Part shown: piece after piece, positions 8,330 through 18,229 of the stretch | Numbering within the stretch: the stretch's first letter is position 1 | Layout: every line of letters begins with the position of its first letter | NCBI GenBank assembly: GCA_007988785.1 | Contig: BJUU01000007.1 | Location: 56,474-120,473, forward strand | Direction of reading: 5' to 3' | DNA: 64,000 nt | From: Agrococcus baldri | GTDB lineage: Bacteria; Actinomycetota; Actinomycetes; Actinomycetales; Microbacteriaceae | Translations under genes and position numbers: made by a program | The notes under the pieces: model-generated | What the model was told of the DNA's origin: nothing | Databases searched by the model: none | The model's input: the letters and a program-made list of their open reading frames with translations, nothing else

Positions 8330-9691
8330 ATGCCGGAGCAGACCGTAGACGTCGTCGTCATCGGCGCCGGGGCCGCCGGCCTGAGCGCGGCGACGCGGCT
8401 GGCGAGAGCGGGAAAGAGCGTGCACGTGCTCGAGGCGCGCGATCGCGTCGGCGGGCGCACCTGGACGCGCGAGATCGACGGCGCGATGCTCGAGATCGGC
8501 GGGCAGTGGGTCTCGCCCGACCAGACCGCGCTGCTGCAGACGCTCGACGAGCTCGGGCTCGAGACGTACCTGCGCTACCGCGAGGGCGAGAGCCTCTACA
8601 TCGACCGTGCGGGCACCGCCCATCGCTACACCGGCGAGATCTTCCCGGCCGGCGAGCAGACCGAGGCCGAGATCGAGCGGCTCGTCGCGCTCGTGCACGG
8701 CATGAGCCTCGAGGTCGGCGCCGACGCCCCCTGGGATCACCCGAGGGCGGCCGAGTACGACGCGATCTCGTGGCGGGAGTGGCTGCGCAGCCAGTCCGAC
8801 GACGAGACGGCGACCGATGTCGTCTCGCTCTTCGTCGCCGAGGCGATGCTCACGAAGCCCGCCCACTCGATCAGCCTGCTGCAGGCGCTGCTGATGGCCG
8901 CCTCGGCCGGCGGCTTCGAGCACCTGGTCGACGAGGGCTTCATCCTCGACCGCCGCGTCGTGGGCGGCATGCAGCAGGTCTCCGAGCGGCTCGCCGCCGA
9001 GCTGGGAGACGCCGTGACGCTGAGCGCCCCGGTGCGCCGGCTCGAGCGCCGCGACGACGGCGTCACCGCCTACGCCGACGGCGACGTCGTGGTGCACGCG
9101 ACGCGCGCGGTCGTCGCCGTGCCGCCCAACCTGTACAGCCGCATCGACTTCCAGCCGCCGCTGCCGCGCATGCGCCACCAGGCGCACCAGCACGTCTCGC
9201 TCGGCCTGGTCATCAAGGTGCACGCCGTCTACAGCACGCCCTTCTGGCGCGAGGACGGCCTCTCCGGCACGGTCTTCGCCCCCTTCGAGACCATCACCGA
9301 GGTGTACGACAACACGAACCACGGGGATCCGAAGGGCACGCTCGTGGGCTTCGTCTCCGACCTCGCGGCGGATGCGTCGTTCGGCCTGGGCGATGAGGCG
9401 CAGCGCGCGCAGATCCTCGAGGGCCTCGCGAAGTACTTCGGCCCGAAGGCGCTCGAGCCCGAGGTCTTCTACCTCTCGGACTGGGGCTCGGAGGAGTGGA
9501 CGCGCGGTGCCTACGCCGCGAGCTTCGACCTCGGCGGGCTCTCCCGCTACGGCGCCATGCAGACGCAGCCCGAGGGCGCCATCCACTGGGCCTGCAGCGA
9601 CATCGCGGCGGCCGGCTACCAGCACGTCGACGGCGCCATCCGCCGCGGCTGGGCCGCCGCCGACGAGGTGCTCGAGCAGCTCTCCGCCTAG
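8330..9691 (+). CDS. Flavin monoamine oxidase, putrescine-oxidase-like
   Basis: A 453-residue FAD-dependent amine oxidase. The N-terminal dinucleotide-binding motif is VVIGAGAAGLSAATRLARAG, followed by the GGRTW block, and the C-terminus carries the flavin-binding WACSDIAAAGYQHVDGAI segment. The length and layout match actinobacterial putrescine oxidases, which turn putrescine into 4-aminobutanal, ammonia and hydrogen peroxide. The ATG at 8330 has AAGGAG eight bases upstream. It sits 29 bases before an APC permease and behind a TetR operator. Substrate choice (putrescine versus another amine) is inferred from the neighbouring deiminase. Confidence 0.87.
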   Translation: MPEQTVDVVVIGAGAAGLSAATRLARAGKSVHVLEARDRVGGRTWTREIDGAMLEIGGQWVSPDQTALLQTLDELGLETYLRYREGESLYIDRAGTAHRYTGEIFPAGEQTEAEIERLVALVHGMSLEVGADAPWDHPRAAEYDAISWREWLRSQSDDETATDVVSLFVAEAMLTKPAHSISLLQALLMAASAGGFEHLVDEGFILDRRVVGGMQQVSERLAAELGDAVTLSAPVRRLERRDDGVTAYADGDVVVHATRAVVAVPPNLYSRIDFQPPLPRMRHQAHQHVSLGLVIKVHAVYSTPFWREDGLSGTVFAPFETITEVYDNTNHGDPKGTLVGFVSDLAADASFGLGDEAQRAQILEGLAKYFGPKALEPEVFYLSDWGSEEWTRGAYAASFDLGGLSRYGAMQTQPEGAIHWACSDIAAAGYQHVDGAIRRGWAAADEVLEQLSA

Positions 9692-9720
9692 CCCGGCGAC
9701 ACCACCACCAGGAGTCAACG

Positions 9721-11265
9721 ATGACCACCACCACCACTGACCCAGACACCGGCATCTCGCCGAAGGGCCTCTCGAAGGGCACCGTGACGGTGCTGGGCGC
9801 CGTCGTGATCGGCGTCTCGACCATCGCGCCCGCCTACACCTTCACGGCCGCCATCGGTCCGACGGTCAGCGCCGTCGGCCTGCAGGTGCCGGCGATCATC
9901 ATCATCGGGTTCATCCCGATGCTGCTGGTCGCCTTCGGCTACCGCGAGCTGAACAAGGCCATCCCCGACGCCGGCACCTCGTTCACGTGGGGCACCAGGG
10001 CCTTCGGGCCCTACCTCGGCTGGATGACCGGCTGGGGGCTCGTGATCGCCACGGTGCTCGTGCTCTCGAACCTCGCCGGCATCGCGGTCGACTTCCTCTA
10101 CCTGCTGATCGCGCAGGTCACCGGCGACGCGAGCATCGCAGAGCTGGCCGCGAACCCGTTCATCAACGTCGCCACCTGCCTGGCGTTCATGGCGCTCGCG
10201 ACCTGGATCTCCTGCCGCGACATCGCCACGGCGCAGAAGCTGCAGGCCTTCCTGGTCGCTTTCCAGGTGCTCGTGCTCGTCGGCTTCGGCGTCGTCGCGC
10301 TCGTGCGCGCGAACGGCGGCGACGCGCTCGCCCACACCCCCATCGACCCATCCTGGTTCAACGTCTTCGACGCCCCGTCGCTGAGCGCGGTCGTGGCGGG
10401 CCTCTCGCTCTCGATCTTCATCTTCTGGGGCTGGGACGTCGTGCTGACGATGAACGAGGAGGCGAAGGATCCCAAGCGCACCCCGGGGCGCGCCGCCGCG
10501 ATCACGGTCGTCGTGGTGCTCGGCCTCTACCTGCTGCTGGCGATCGCGCTGCTGTCCTTCGCGGGCAACGGCGAGAGCGGCCTGGGGCTCGGCAACCCCG
10601 ACATCCAGGACAACGTGCTCTTCCACCTCTCGAACCCGATCATGGGCCCGCTCGGCTGGCTGATCTCGCTCGCGGTGCTCTCGTCCTCGGCGGCGTCGCT
10701 GCAGTCGACGGCCATCTCGCCCGCCCGCACCCTGCTCGCGATGGGCCACTACCGCGCGGTGCCGAAGCGCTTCGCCTCGGTGCACCCGCGCTTCCTCACC
10801 CCGGTGTTCGGCACCATCGTCTCGGCCGTGGTGGCGAGCACCTTCTACGCCGTCATGCGCTTCATCAGCGAGAACGTGCTGTGGGACACCATCACGGCGC
10901 TCGGCATGATGGTGTGCTTCTACTACGGGCTCACCGCGCTCAGCGCCGTCTGGTACTTCCGCAAGAACGCGTTCGGCTCGGTGCGCACCGCGTTCACGCA
11001 GTTCTTCGCCCCGCTCATCGGCGGCGTGGTGCTCATGGCGCTGTTCGTGCAGACGCTCGTCGACAGCTTCGACCCCGCCTACGGCTCCGGCTCCGAGATC
11101 GGCGGCGTCGGCCTCGTCGGCATCCTCGGCGTCGGGATGCTGCTGCTGGGCGTCGTGCTCATGCTCGTCATGCGGGTGGTGGCGCCTGCGTTCTTCCGCG
11201 GCGAGATCCTCCCGCGGGGCTACAACAAGGGCGGGCTCGACACCAAGGCCCAGTTCATCCAGTAG
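9721..11265 (+). CDS. APC superfamily amino acid/polyamine permease
   Basis: A 514-residue integral membrane protein with about 12 hydrophobic helices, beginning after a soluble Thr-rich N-terminus. The first helix carries the APC-type unwound motif region [21 protein letters not shown] precedes the ATG. It directly follows the amine oxidase and probably imports its substrate, so putrescine, agmatine or a related amine is the likely cargo (inferred). A strong hairpin follows the stop. Confidence 0.87.
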   Translation: MTTTTTDPDTGISPKGLSKGTVTVLGAVVIGVSTIAPAYTFTAAIGPTVSAVGLQVPAIIIIGFIPMLLVAFGYRELNKAIPDAGTSFTWGTRAFGPYLGWMTGWGLVIATVLVLSNLAGIAVDFLYLLIAQVTGDASIAELAANPFINVATCLAFMALATWISCRDIATAQKLQAFLVAFQVLVLVGFGVVALVRANGGDALAHTPIDPSWFNVFDAPSLSAVVAGLSLSIFIFWGWDVVLTMNEEAKDPKRTPGRAAAITVVVVLGLYLLLAIALLSFAGNGESGLGLGNPDIQDNVLFHLSNPIMGPLGWLISLAVLSSSAASLQSTAISPARTLLAMGHYRAVPKRFASVHPRFLTPVFGTIVSAVVASTFYAVMRFISENVLWDTITALGMMVCFYYGLTALSAVWYFRKNAFGSVRTAFTQFFAPLIGGVVLMALFVQTLVDSFDPAYGSGSEIGGVGLVGILGVGMLLLGVVLMLVMRVVAPAFFRGEILPRGYNKGGLDTKAQFIQ

Positions 11266-11274
11266 CCGCGGGAA

Positions 11275-11319
11275 CGCGAGAGGGCGCCGGCCGCGGTCGC
11301 GGTCCGGCGCCCTCTCGCG
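11275..11319. terminator. Strong bidirectional hairpin terminator
   Basis: A perfect 16-bp inverted repeat (11275-11290 against 11304-11319, arm CGCGAGAGGGCGCCGG) with a 13-base loop separates the convergent permease and DUF6458 genes. Confidence 0.8.
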
Positions 11320-11323
11320 TCGC

Positions 11324-11593
11324 TCAGACGACGTCGTCGCGGCGCTCCGTGCGTTCGACGCGCGTGCCGGTGTCGGGGTCGACGCGCGAGCGCGAGACCT
11401 GCGAGGTGCGGCCGCGGCTGGCAGCCATGATGATGCCGATCAGCGTGATGAGCGCGCCGGCGCCCAGCAGGATGTAGCCGATCAGCGCCCAGTCGACGCC
11501 GTCGACCTGCCACAGCGCGGGCACCGCCCACGCGACGATCGCGCCGACGGCCATGAGGAAGATGCCGAAGCCGATGCTCAAGGTGCTCTCCAT
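11324..11593 (-). CDS. DUF6458 family membrane protein
   Basis: An 89-residue protein with two hydrophobic helices (about residues 5-25 and 38-58) joined by a short polar loop (LWQVDGVDW) and followed by a charged tail rich in Arg, Asp and Thr. This is the pattern of DUF6458, a small membrane family of actinobacteria with no assigned function. It is a single gene that converges on the permease. Confidence 0.8.
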   Translation of the reverse strand: MESTLSIGFGIFLMAVGAIVAWAVPALWQVDGVDWALIGYILLGAGALITLIGIIMAASRGRTSQVSRSRVDPDTGTRVERTERRDDVV

Positions 11594-11755
11594 TCGTCGG
11601 GACGGCCGGGGACCGTGCCGCCGCTGATGCGAATGTACCCGGCGGTCGGCGGGACGTCGATGGATGCGCGGCCGCGACTAGGCTTGCAGGCACCGGTCCG
11701 CGGGGGTGCGGAGCCGCCGGACGACGGGCGCGTCGCAGCGCCAGGAGGAGGAAGC

Positions 11756-12814
11756 GTGCAGCAGCTGCGCCTCGCGGTCATCGCAGGAGACGGCATCGGC
11801 CCCGAGGTCACGCTCGAGGCCAGGCGGGCCATGCGGGCCGCGCTCGACGGCGTCGAGATCGTCGAGACCGAGTACCAGCTGGGCGCCGCGCACTACCTCG
11901 ACACCGGCGAGATCCTCGACGACGCGACGATCGAGAGCCTCGCGCGCCACGACGCCATCCTGCTCGGCGCCGTCGGCGGCGACCCCTCCGACGCGCGGCT
12001 CGCGGGCGGCATCATCGAGCGCGGCCTGCTGCTGAAGCTGCGCTTCGCCTTCGACCACCACGTCAACCTGCGCCCCACGAGGCTGCACCCGAAGGTGGCG
12101 AGCCCGCTGCGCGAGCCGGGGGAGATCGACTTCGTCGTCGTGCGCGAGGGCACCGAGGGCCCCTACGTCGGCAACGGAGGCTCGCTGCGCACGGGCACCG
12201 AGCACGAGATCGCGAACGAGACGAGCGTCAACACCGCCTTCGGCGTCGAGCGGGTCGTGCGCTTCGCGTTCGAGCTCGCCCAGCAGCGCAGCAGGCGGCT
12301 GACGCTCGTGCACAAGAAGAACGTGCTCGTGCACGCCGGCGCCCTCTGGCAGCGCGTGGTCGACGCGGTCGCGGCCGAGCACCCGGAGGTCGCGGTCGAC
12401 TACCTGCACGTCGACGCCGCCACGATCTTCCTGGTCGAGCAGCCCAGCCGCTTCGACGTGATCGTCACCGACAACCTGTTCGGCGACATCCTCACCGACC
12501 TGGCCGGCGCCGTCGGCGGCGGCATCGGCCTCGCGGCATCCGGCAACCTGAACCCCGCAGGCGACTTCCCGAGCATGTACGAGCCCGTGCACGGATCGGC
12601 GCCCGACATCGCCGGCCGCGGCATCGCCGACCCGACCGCCGCGATCATCTCCGCCGCCCTGCTGCTCGAGCACTCCGGGCACCCCGAGGCGGCCCGGCGC
12701 ATCCGCGACGCCGTCGACGCCGACATCGACGCGCGCGACGCGAGCCGGCGCACCACCAGCCAGGTCGGCGACGCCATCGTCGACCGCATCACCGCATCCA
12801 AGGAGCAGGCATGA
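11756..12814 (+). CDS. leuB: 3-isopropylmalate dehydrogenase
   Basis: Oxidatively decarboxylates 3-isopropylmalate in leucine synthesis. The 352-residue protein has the family blocks [11 protein letters not shown] at the N-terminus, the substrate-binding Arg region [19 protein letters not shown], and the metal and NAD-binding stretches [13 protein letters not shown] and [12 protein letters not shown]. The GTG start follows AGGAGGAGGAAG. Its stop overlaps the start of ilvE (ATGA), so these branched-chain amino acid genes form one operon. The length is typical of the short actinobacterial form. Confidence 0.94.
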   Translation: MQQLRLAVIAGDGIGPEVTLEARRAMRAALDGVEIVETEYQLGAAHYLDTGEILDDATIESLARHDAILLGAVGGDPSDARLAGGIIERGLLLKLRFAFDHHVNLRPTRLHPKVASPLREPGEIDFVVVREGTEGPYVGNGGSLRTGTEHEIANETSVNTAFGVERVVRFAFELAQQRSRRLTLVHKKNVLVHAGALWQRVVDAVAAEHPEVAVDYLHVDAATIFLVEQPSRFDVIVTDNLFGDILTDLAGAVGGGIGLAASGNLNPAGDFPSMYEPVHGSAPDIAGRGIADPTAAIISAALLLEHSGHPEAARRIRDAVDADIDARDASRRTTSQVGDAIVDRITASKEQA

Positions 12815-13899
12815 CCCTCTCGTTCACCCTCACCCGCAACGAGCGGCTCGCCGAGGTCAGCACGCGCGAGGCCGTGCTCACCGACCCGGGCTTCGGCAAG
12901 CACTTCACCGACCACATGGTCTCGATCGACTGGACGATCGACGAGGGGTGGCACGGCCACCGCGTCGAGGCCTACGGCCCGCTGCAGATGGACCCGGCGT
13001 CGGCCGTGCTGCACTACGGGCAGGAGATCTTCGAGGGCATGAAGGCCTACCGCCGCGCCGACGGCTCGGTCTGGACCTTCCGCCCCGACCAGAACGCCCG
13101 GCGCATGCAGCGCTCGGCCGAGCGGCTCGCGCTGCCGCAGCTGCCGGAGGCGGACTTCGTCGAGGCCGTCCGCCAGCTCGTGCAGATCGACGAGGCCTGG
13201 GTGCCCTCCGGCGGCGAGAACTCGCTCTACCTGCGGCCGTTCATGATCGCCAACGAGGTCTTCCTCGGCGTGCGCGCGGCGCAGACCGTGCGCTTCATGG
13301 TCATCGCGAGCCCGGCCGGGCCGTACTTCGCGGGCGGGGTGCGGCCCGTCTCCATCTGGCTCTCGCGCGAGTACAACCGCGCGGGGCGCGGCGGCACGGG
13401 CGCGGCGAAGTGCGGCGGCAACTACGCTGCGAGCCTGCTGCCCACGCAGCAGGCGGTCGCGAACGGCTGCGCGCAGGTGCTCTTCCTCAACGAGGAGGGC
13501 ACCGACCTCGAGGAGCTCGGCGGCATGAACGTCGTGCTCGTGCGCTCGGACGGCACGCTCATCACCCCCGACTCCGACTCGATCCTCGACGGCGTCACCC
13601 GCAACTCGCTGCTGCAGCTGGCCGAGGATGCCGGGCACCGGGTCGAGCGGCGCCCGGTCACGCTCGCCGAGTGGCGCGACGGCGTCGCCGACGGCACCGT
13701 CACCGAGGCCTTCGCGTGCGGCACCGCCGCCGTGCTCACCCCGATCGCGGCGCTCAAGAGCCCGGAGGAGACGATCGGCGACCCGGACGCGCCCGCCGGC
13801 CCCGTCGCGCTCGCGCTGCGCAAGCAGCTCACCGACATCCAGTATGGCCGCGCGGAGGACCCGCACGGCTGGATGGTGCAGCTCACCGAGGCGCGCTGA
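12811..13899 (+). CDS. ilvE: Branched-chain amino acid aminotransferase
   Basis: A 362-residue class IV PLP aminotransferase that makes or breaks leucine, isoleucine and valine. The fold-type IV motifs are clear: [15 protein letters not shown], the PLP Lys in [12 protein letters not shown], and GTAAVLTPI near the C-terminus. It overlaps leuB by four bases and the next gene by one (TGATG), so all three should be translated from one mRNA. Confidence 0.94.
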   Translation: MTLSFTLTRNERLAEVSTREAVLTDPGFGKHFTDHMVSIDWTIDEGWHGHRVEAYGPLQMDPASAVLHYGQEIFEGMKAYRRADGSVWTFRPDQNARRMQRSAERLALPQLPEADFVEAVRQLVQIDEAWVPSGGENSLYLRPFMIANEVFLGVRAAQTVRFMVIASPAGPYFAGGVRPVSIWLSREYNRAGRGGTGAAKCGGNYAASLLPTQQAVANGCAQVLFLNEEGTDLEELGGMNVVLVRSDGTLITPDSDSILDGVTRNSLLQLAEDAGHRVERRPVTLAEWRDGVADGTVTEAFACGTAAVLTPIAALKSPEETIGDPDAPAGPVALALRKQLTDIQYGRAEDPHGWMVQLTEAR

Positions 13900-14672
13900 T
13901 GCGCGTCACCCGCTTCTCCCACGGCGACCGCATCGGCTACGGGGTCGTCGACGACGACGCGCTCGTGGAGCTCACCGGCGACCCGATCGTGGCCGGCTTC
14001 GACACCACCGGGCAGCGCCTGCCGCTGCGCGACGTGCGCCTGCTCGCGCCCGTCATCCCGCGCTCGAAGGTCGTCGCGGTGGGCCGCAACTACGCGAAGC
14101 ACGCGGCCGAGCTGGGCAACGACGTGCCGACCGAGCCGCTCGTGTTCCTCAAGCCCAACACCTCGGTGATCGGGCCCGGCGACGACATCGTGCTGCCGCC
14201 CGAGTCGCAGGACGTGCACTTCGAGGGCGAGGTGGCGCTCGTCATCGGCCGCATCGCCCGCCGGCTGACCCCCGAGAACGCGCTCGGCGCCGTCTTCGGC
14301 GTCACGGTCGCCAACGACGTCACCGCCCGCGACCTGCAGCGGCGCGAGCCGCAGTGGGCGCGCGCGAAGGGCTTCGACACCTTCTGCCCGCTGGGGCCGG
14401 CCGTCGAGACGGAGCCCGACTGGGATGCGCTGCGCGTCATCACGCGCGTCGACGGCGAGGTGCGGCAGGACGGCCCCTCGACCGACTGGATCTTCGACGC
14501 GCCGACCGTGCTCAGCTGGATCACCGCATCCATGACCCTGCTGCCGGGCGACGTGGTGCTCATGGGCACGCCCGAGGGCGTCGGGCCGCTCGCCGCGGGC
14601 CAGACGGTCGAGGTCGAGATCCCCGGCATCGGCACGCTGCGCAACCCCGTGGTGGCGCAGGCGGGCGTCTGA
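13899..14672 (+). CDS. Fumarylacetoacetate hydrolase family protein
   Basis: A 257-residue FAH-fold enzyme. The N-terminal segment is followed by the conserved VGRNYAKHAAE motif, metal-binding residues in HFEGEVALVIG, and the block GTPEGVGPL near the end. Members hydrolyse, decarboxylate or tautomerise 2-oxo acids such as acylpyruvates and oxaloacetate. It starts within the ilvE stop codon. A housekeeping role alongside leuB and ilvE is possible; the substrate is not determined. Confidence 0.85.
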   Translation: MRVTRFSHGDRIGYGVVDDDALVELTGDPIVAGFDTTGQRLPLRDVRLLAPVIPRSKVVAVGRNYAKHAAELGNDVPTEPLVFLKPNTSVIGPGDDIVLPPESQDVHFEGEVALVIGRIARRLTPENALGAVFGVTVANDVTARDLQRREPQWARAKGFDTFCPLGPAVETEPDWDALRVITRVDGEVRQDGPSTDWIFDAPTVLSWITASMTLLPGDVVLMGTPEGVGPLAAGQTVEVEIPGIGTLRNPVVAQAGV

Positions 14673-14725
14673 GTAGCATCGCTCGCAGTGGCGGCATGGG
14701 TCGCCGCAGGACTCGAGGAGGAGTC

Positions 14726-15412
14726 ATGTCGGAGATCCAGCAGCTCATCGGCCGGATGCCCGTGCAGCAGATCGCGCAGCAGGCAGGGGTCGACGAGGCG
14801 GATGCGCGCCAGGCGATCGAGGCCATCGTGCCCGCGCTCGTGGGCGGCATGCAGGCCAACGCCCACGACCAATCCGGCGCGCAGTCGCTCGCCGGCGCGC
14901 TCGGCGCGCATCGGGGGAACCTCGATCAGCGTCTCGGCGGCGACGTCGACACTGCGGACGGTCAGAAGATCGTGCAGAACGTCTTCGGCGACAACACCGA
15001 CCAGATCGCCCGCGCCGCCGGCGGCGGCTCGGCGCTCGGCGACATCATCAAGAAGATCCTGCCGATCGTCGCGCCCATCGTGATCGCCTGGGTCGCCAAC
15101 AGGTTCTTCGGGCAAGGCGGCGGCGACGACGAGGCGCAGCAGGCTCCTGCCCCGCAGCAGCCGCAGCCGGGCGGCGACTCGCCGTTCGGGCAGGGCTCGC
15201 CCGGTGCCGAGCAGAAGATCCCCACGCCCGGGCAGCAGGCGCCGACGCAGCAGCAGACGCCCACGCAGCAGCAGGGCGGGTTCGGGCTCGACGACCTGCT
15301 CGGCGGCATCCTCGGTGGCGGCTCGTCGGGCCAGCAGGGCAGCGGCAGCGGCCCGCTCGGCCCGCTCGGCGACCTCCTCGGCGGCCTGCTCGGCGGCGGC
15401 CGCCGCAACTGA
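14726..15412 (+). CDS. DUF937 domain protein with Gln/Gly-rich tail
   Basis: A 228-residue protein. Residues 1-125 form a DUF937-like helical region (IQQLIGRMPVQQIAQQAG, with a hydrophobic helix around 110-122). The remainder is low-complexity sequence rich in Gln, Pro and Gly, ending in repeated GLLGG units. GAGGAG precedes the ATG. The family has no assigned role, and the tail is probably disordered. A tandem palindromic repeat lies immediately downstream. Confidence 0.78.
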   Translation: MSEIQQLIGRMPVQQIAQQAGVDEADARQAIEAIVPALVGGMQANAHDQSGAQSLAGALGAHRGNLDQRLGGDVDTADGQKIVQNVFGDNTDQIARAAGGGSALGDIIKKILPIVAPIVIAWVANRFFGQGGGDDEAQQAPAPQQPQPGGDSPFGQGSPGAEQKIPTPGQQAPTQQQTPTQQQGGFGLDDLLGGILGGGSSGQQGSGSGPLGPLGDLLGGLLGGGRRN

Positions 15413-15416
15413 CGCT

Positions 15417-15620
15417 CGGCGAGCTTCCCCAAACCGCGCGCTTCGAGCGGGAATCGCACCGTTTGGGGAAGCTCGCGAGAGGTCCCTCCGGCGAGCTTCC
15501 CCGAAGCGCGCGTTTCCAGCGGGAATCGCACCGTTTGGGGAAGTTCGCGAGAGGTCCCTTCGGCGAGCTTCCCCGAAGAGCGCGCTTCAAGCACGAAACG
15601 CACCATCTGAGGAAGCTGGC
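15417..15620. repeat. Tandem 72-bp palindromic repeat, three units
   Basis: Units begin at 15417, 15489 and 15561, exactly 72 bases apart. Each has GAGCTTCCCC near its start and a TTTGGGGAAG-like arm about 40 bases on, so each can fold as a hairpin; in unit 1 the arms GAGCTTCCCCAAAC (15421-15434) and GTTTGGGGAAGCTC (15461-15474) are perfect. Unit 3 is more diverged. A short (GACAGC)n hexamer tract follows. Together with the PadR operator this fills the gap up to padR. Confidence 0.8.
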
Positions 15621-15678
15621 GACAGCGACAGCGACAGCGACAGCGGCAGCGGCGAGCGCTGGCGACTGAGCGGCAGGC

Positions 15679-15711
15679 TGCCTGCATATGCAGGCAGGCT
15701 CCCACTAGACT
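15679..15711 (+). promoter_or_regulatory. PadR promoter and palindromic operator
   Basis: TGCCTGCATATGCAGGCA (15679-15696) is a perfect 18-bp palindrome. The -10-like TAGACT (15706-15711) is six bases before the padR ATG, so the transcript is probably leaderless and the palindrome covers the -35 region. Autorepression by PadR is the simple reading. Confidence 0.65.
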
Positions 15712-15717
15712 GCCCGC

Positions 15718-16044
15718 ATGGCTTCCCCTGACGCGCTCCGCGGCCACGTCGACGCGATGCTGCTGGCGGTGCTCGCCGACGGCCCCGTGCACGGCTATGG
15801 CGCGGTCGAGCGCATCCGCGCACGCTCCGACGGGGCGCTCGACTTCCCGAGCGGCACCGTCTACCCGGCGCTCAAGCGGCTCGAGCGTCGCGGGCTCATC
15901 GAGGGGGAGTGGGCCTCGAGCGGGCGCTCCAAGCGCGTCTACCGGCTGACGGCGGCCGGCACGGCTGCGCTCGCCGACGAGCGCAGCGAGTGGGCGGCCA
16001 CCTCGTCGATGATCACGCGCGTGCTCGGCGCGGCACACGCCTGA
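15718..16044 (+). CDS. PadR family transcriptional regulator
   Basis: A 108-residue winged-helix repressor of the short PadR subfamily: [19 protein letters not shown], the recognition region [19 protein letters not shown], and the wing [13 protein letters not shown]. It reads into the convergent membrane-protein gene, overlapping it by 32 bases. In many genomes such PadR genes accompany the type of membrane protein encoded there, so the two are probably functionally linked although they are on opposite strands here. Confidence 0.88.
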   Translation: MASPDALRGHVDAMLLAVLADGPVHGYGAVERIRARSDGALDFPSGTVYPALKRLERRGLIEGEWASSGRSKRVYRLTAAGTAALADERSEWAATSSMITRVLGAAHA

Positions 16045-16711
16045 CCGCGCCCCAGCGCAGCAGCACGCCGGCAGAGGCGGCGACCAGCCCCGATCCCAGC
16101 AGCAGCGTGACGACGACGAGCGCGGCCAGCACTCCCGCGCCGGCCGCCGGCACCGGTGCGGCGGTCGCCATCGCGATCGCACCGGCGACGAGCGCGCCCG
16201 CGTAGCCCAGCTGCAGCACCGCGACCGTCGCGACCGCCGTCAGCGAGCCCCAGCGGCGGATCGCGAGCCAGCCGGCGATGGCCACCGCGACCACGAACGG
16301 CCCGGCGACGTCGAGCGCCCGCGAGAGCTGCAGCATCCACCCGTCGTCCGCGGGCACGCGGAATCCCAGGCCGACGAGCGCCGTCATGCCCGCGAACCAG
16401 GCCGCCAGCAGCGCCACCGCGGCCGCCGCCGCCAGCGATGCGAAGCGCATGCCGCGCGACGCCAGCAGCTCGGCGGAGAGCTCTGCCGCCAGGGCGCGCG
16501 CGTCGCCGAACTCGGCGACCACCGCCACCGCGGCCTCGCGCGGCGGCAGCCCGGCCGCGACGCGCGCCGCGGCATCATCGCGCAGGTCGCCCTCGATCTC
16601 GCGGACGAGCTCGCGGCGCCGCCGGCCGGTCGTGATCAGGGCCCGCGAGAGTCGGCCGACCAGGTCGGCGATGGGATCGGCCGAGCCGAGGGGAGCGGGC
16701 ATCGCCCTCAT
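16013..16711 (-). CDS. Membrane protein with N-terminal permease-prefix-like domain
   Basis: A 232-residue protein. The first 90 residues form a soluble helical domain ([25 protein letters not shown] and VVAEFGD in two blocks) like the prefix domain of PadR-associated permeases and DUF1700-type proteins. Four to five hydrophobic helices follow, and the C-terminus is Arg-rich. ATGs at 16711 and 16702 are both possible starts. It converges with padR and is divergent from gltX. The function is unknown; regulation of envelope or transport processes is a guess from neighbours. Confidence 0.72.
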   Translation of the reverse strand: MRAMPAPLGSADPIADLVGRLSRALITTGRRRRELVREIEGDLRDDAAARVAAGLPPREAAVAVVAEFGDARALAAELSAELLASRGMRFASLAAAAAVALLAAWFAGMTALVGLGFRVPADDGWMLQLSRALDVAGPFVVAVAIAGWLAIRRWGSLTAVATVAVLQLGYAGALVAGAIAMATAAPVPAAGAGVLAALVVVTLLLGSGLVAASAGVLLRWGAVRRVPRRARA

Positions 16712-16738
16712 CGTCCCACGCCTAGGATGGGATGCACC

Positions 16739-18229
16739 ATGAGCGTCCCCTTCTCGACGGCGACGGGCAGCGATGTCGTCGTCCGCTTCTGCCCCTCGCC
16801 CACCGGCACCCCGCACGTGGGGCTGATCCGCACCGCCCTGTTCAACTGGGCCTATGCGCGCCACCACGGCGGCAGGATGGTCTTCCGCATCGAGGACACC
16901 GATGCGGCGCGCGACAGCCAGGAGTCCTACGAGCAGCTGCTCGAGGCCATGCGCTGGCTCGGCATCGACTGGGACGAGGGCGTCGAGACCGGCGGCCCGC
17001 ACGCGCCCTACCGGCAGTCGCAGCGCGGCGAGGTCTACGCCGACCTCATCAGCCGGCTCACCGCATCCGGCCACCTGTACGAGTCGTTCGCGACGGCCGA
17101 GGAGATCGAGGCGCGCAACATCGAGGCCGGCCGCGACCCGCGCCAGGGCTACGACAACTTCGAGCGCGACCTCACGCCCGAGCAGCGCGAAGCACACCGC
17201 GCCGAGGGCCGCGTGCCGAGCCTGCGGCTGCGGGTGCCCGACGAGGACCTCTCGTTCGACGACCTCGTGCGCGGCGAGATCACCTTCCCGGCCGGCTCGT
17301 TCAGCGACTTCGTGGTCGTGCGCCCGAACGGCGCCCCGCTCTACACGTTCGTCAACCCCGTCGACGACGCGCTCATGGGCGTGACGCACGTGCTGCGCGG
17401 CGAGGATCTGCTCTCGTCGACCCCGCGCCAGATCGCGCTCTACCGCGCGCTCGCCGAGATCGGCGTCGTGACCGCCATCCCGCGCTTCGGCCACCTGCCC
17501 TACGTGATGGGCGAGGGCAACAAGAAGCTCTCGAAGCGCGACCCGCAGTCCAATCTCTTCCTGCTGCGCGAGGCCGGCTTCATCCCCGAGGGGCTGCTCA
17601 ACTACCTCTCGCTGCTGGGCTGGTCGATCGCCCCCGACCGCGACGTCTTCACGCGCGACGAGCTCATCGCCGCCTTCGACGTCGCCGACGTCAACCCCAA
17701 CCCGAGCCGCTTCGACCCCAAGAAGGCCGAGTCGATCAACGGCGACCACGTGCGCCTGCTCGCGCCCGAGGACTTCGCGCAGCGTCTCGAGCCCTACCTC
17801 GGTCAGGTCTTCGGCGGCCCGCCGAGCGACGAGCAGCGGGCGCTGCTCGCCCAGGCGGCGCCGCTCGTGCAGGAGCGCATGCAGCTCATCGGCCAGGCCG
17901 AGGACATGCTGGGCTTCCTCTTCCTCGACGATCAGGACATCCACCACGACCCGGATGCGGTGGCGAAGCTGGGCGATGACGCGCACGCGGTGCTCGAGGG
18001 CTCCCGCCGCGCGCTCGCCGAGCTCGAGACGTTCGACACCGCGTCGATCGAGCAGGTGCTGCGCGAGGTGCTCGTCGAGGGCCTCGGCATCAAGCCGCGC
18101 TTCGCGTTCACGCCGCTGCGCGTGGCGGTCACGGGCCGCCGCGTCTCGCCGCCGCTGTTCGAATCGATGGAGCTGCTCGGCCGCGAGTCGACGCTCGCCC
18201 GGATCGACCGGCTGGCCGCGAGCGTCTGA
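16739..18229 (+). CDS. gltX: Glutamyl-tRNA synthetase
   Basis: Charges tRNA-Glu in the cytoplasm. The 496-residue class I synthetase shows the HIGH-type motif in [11 protein letters not shown], the KMSKS-type loop as KLSKRD, and a C-terminal helical anticodon-binding region. The ATG at 16739 begins MSVPFS; an ATG four codons upstream is in frame but lies inside the likely -10 box TAGGAT (16723-16728). The following gene starts inside its stop codon (TGATG). Many actinobacteria use this enzyme also to misacylate tRNA-Gln; that is not decidable here. Confidence 0.95.
   Translation: MSVPFSTATGSDVVVRFCPSPTGTPHVGLIRTALFNWAYARHHGGRMVFRIEDTDAARDSQESYEQLLEAMRWLGIDWDEGVETGGPHAPYRQSQRGEVYADLISRLTASGHLYESFATAEEIEARNIEAGRDPRQGYDNFERDLTPEQREAHRAEGRVPSLRLRVPDEDLSFDDLVRGEITFPAGSFSDFVVVRPNGAPLYTFVNPVDDALMGVTHVLRGEDLLSSTPRQIALYRALAEIGVVTAIPRFGHLPYVMGEGNKKLSKRDPQSNLFLLREAGFIPEGLLNYLSLLGWSIAPDRDVFTRDELIAAFDVADVNPNPSRFDPKKAESINGDHVRLLAPEDFAQRLEPYLGQVFGGPPSDEQRALLAQAAPLVQERMQLIGQAEDMLGFLFLDDQDIHHDPDAVAKLGDDAHAVLEGSRRALAELETFDTASIEQVLREVLVEGLGIKPRFAFTPLRVAVTGRRVSPPLFESMELLGRESTLARIDRLAASV

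Noticed and set aside
15619..15652. GACAGC hexamer run as a CRISPR or phase-variable tract
   Set aside because: It is short, imperfect and outside any coding start; no spacer-repeat structure is present anywhere in the window.
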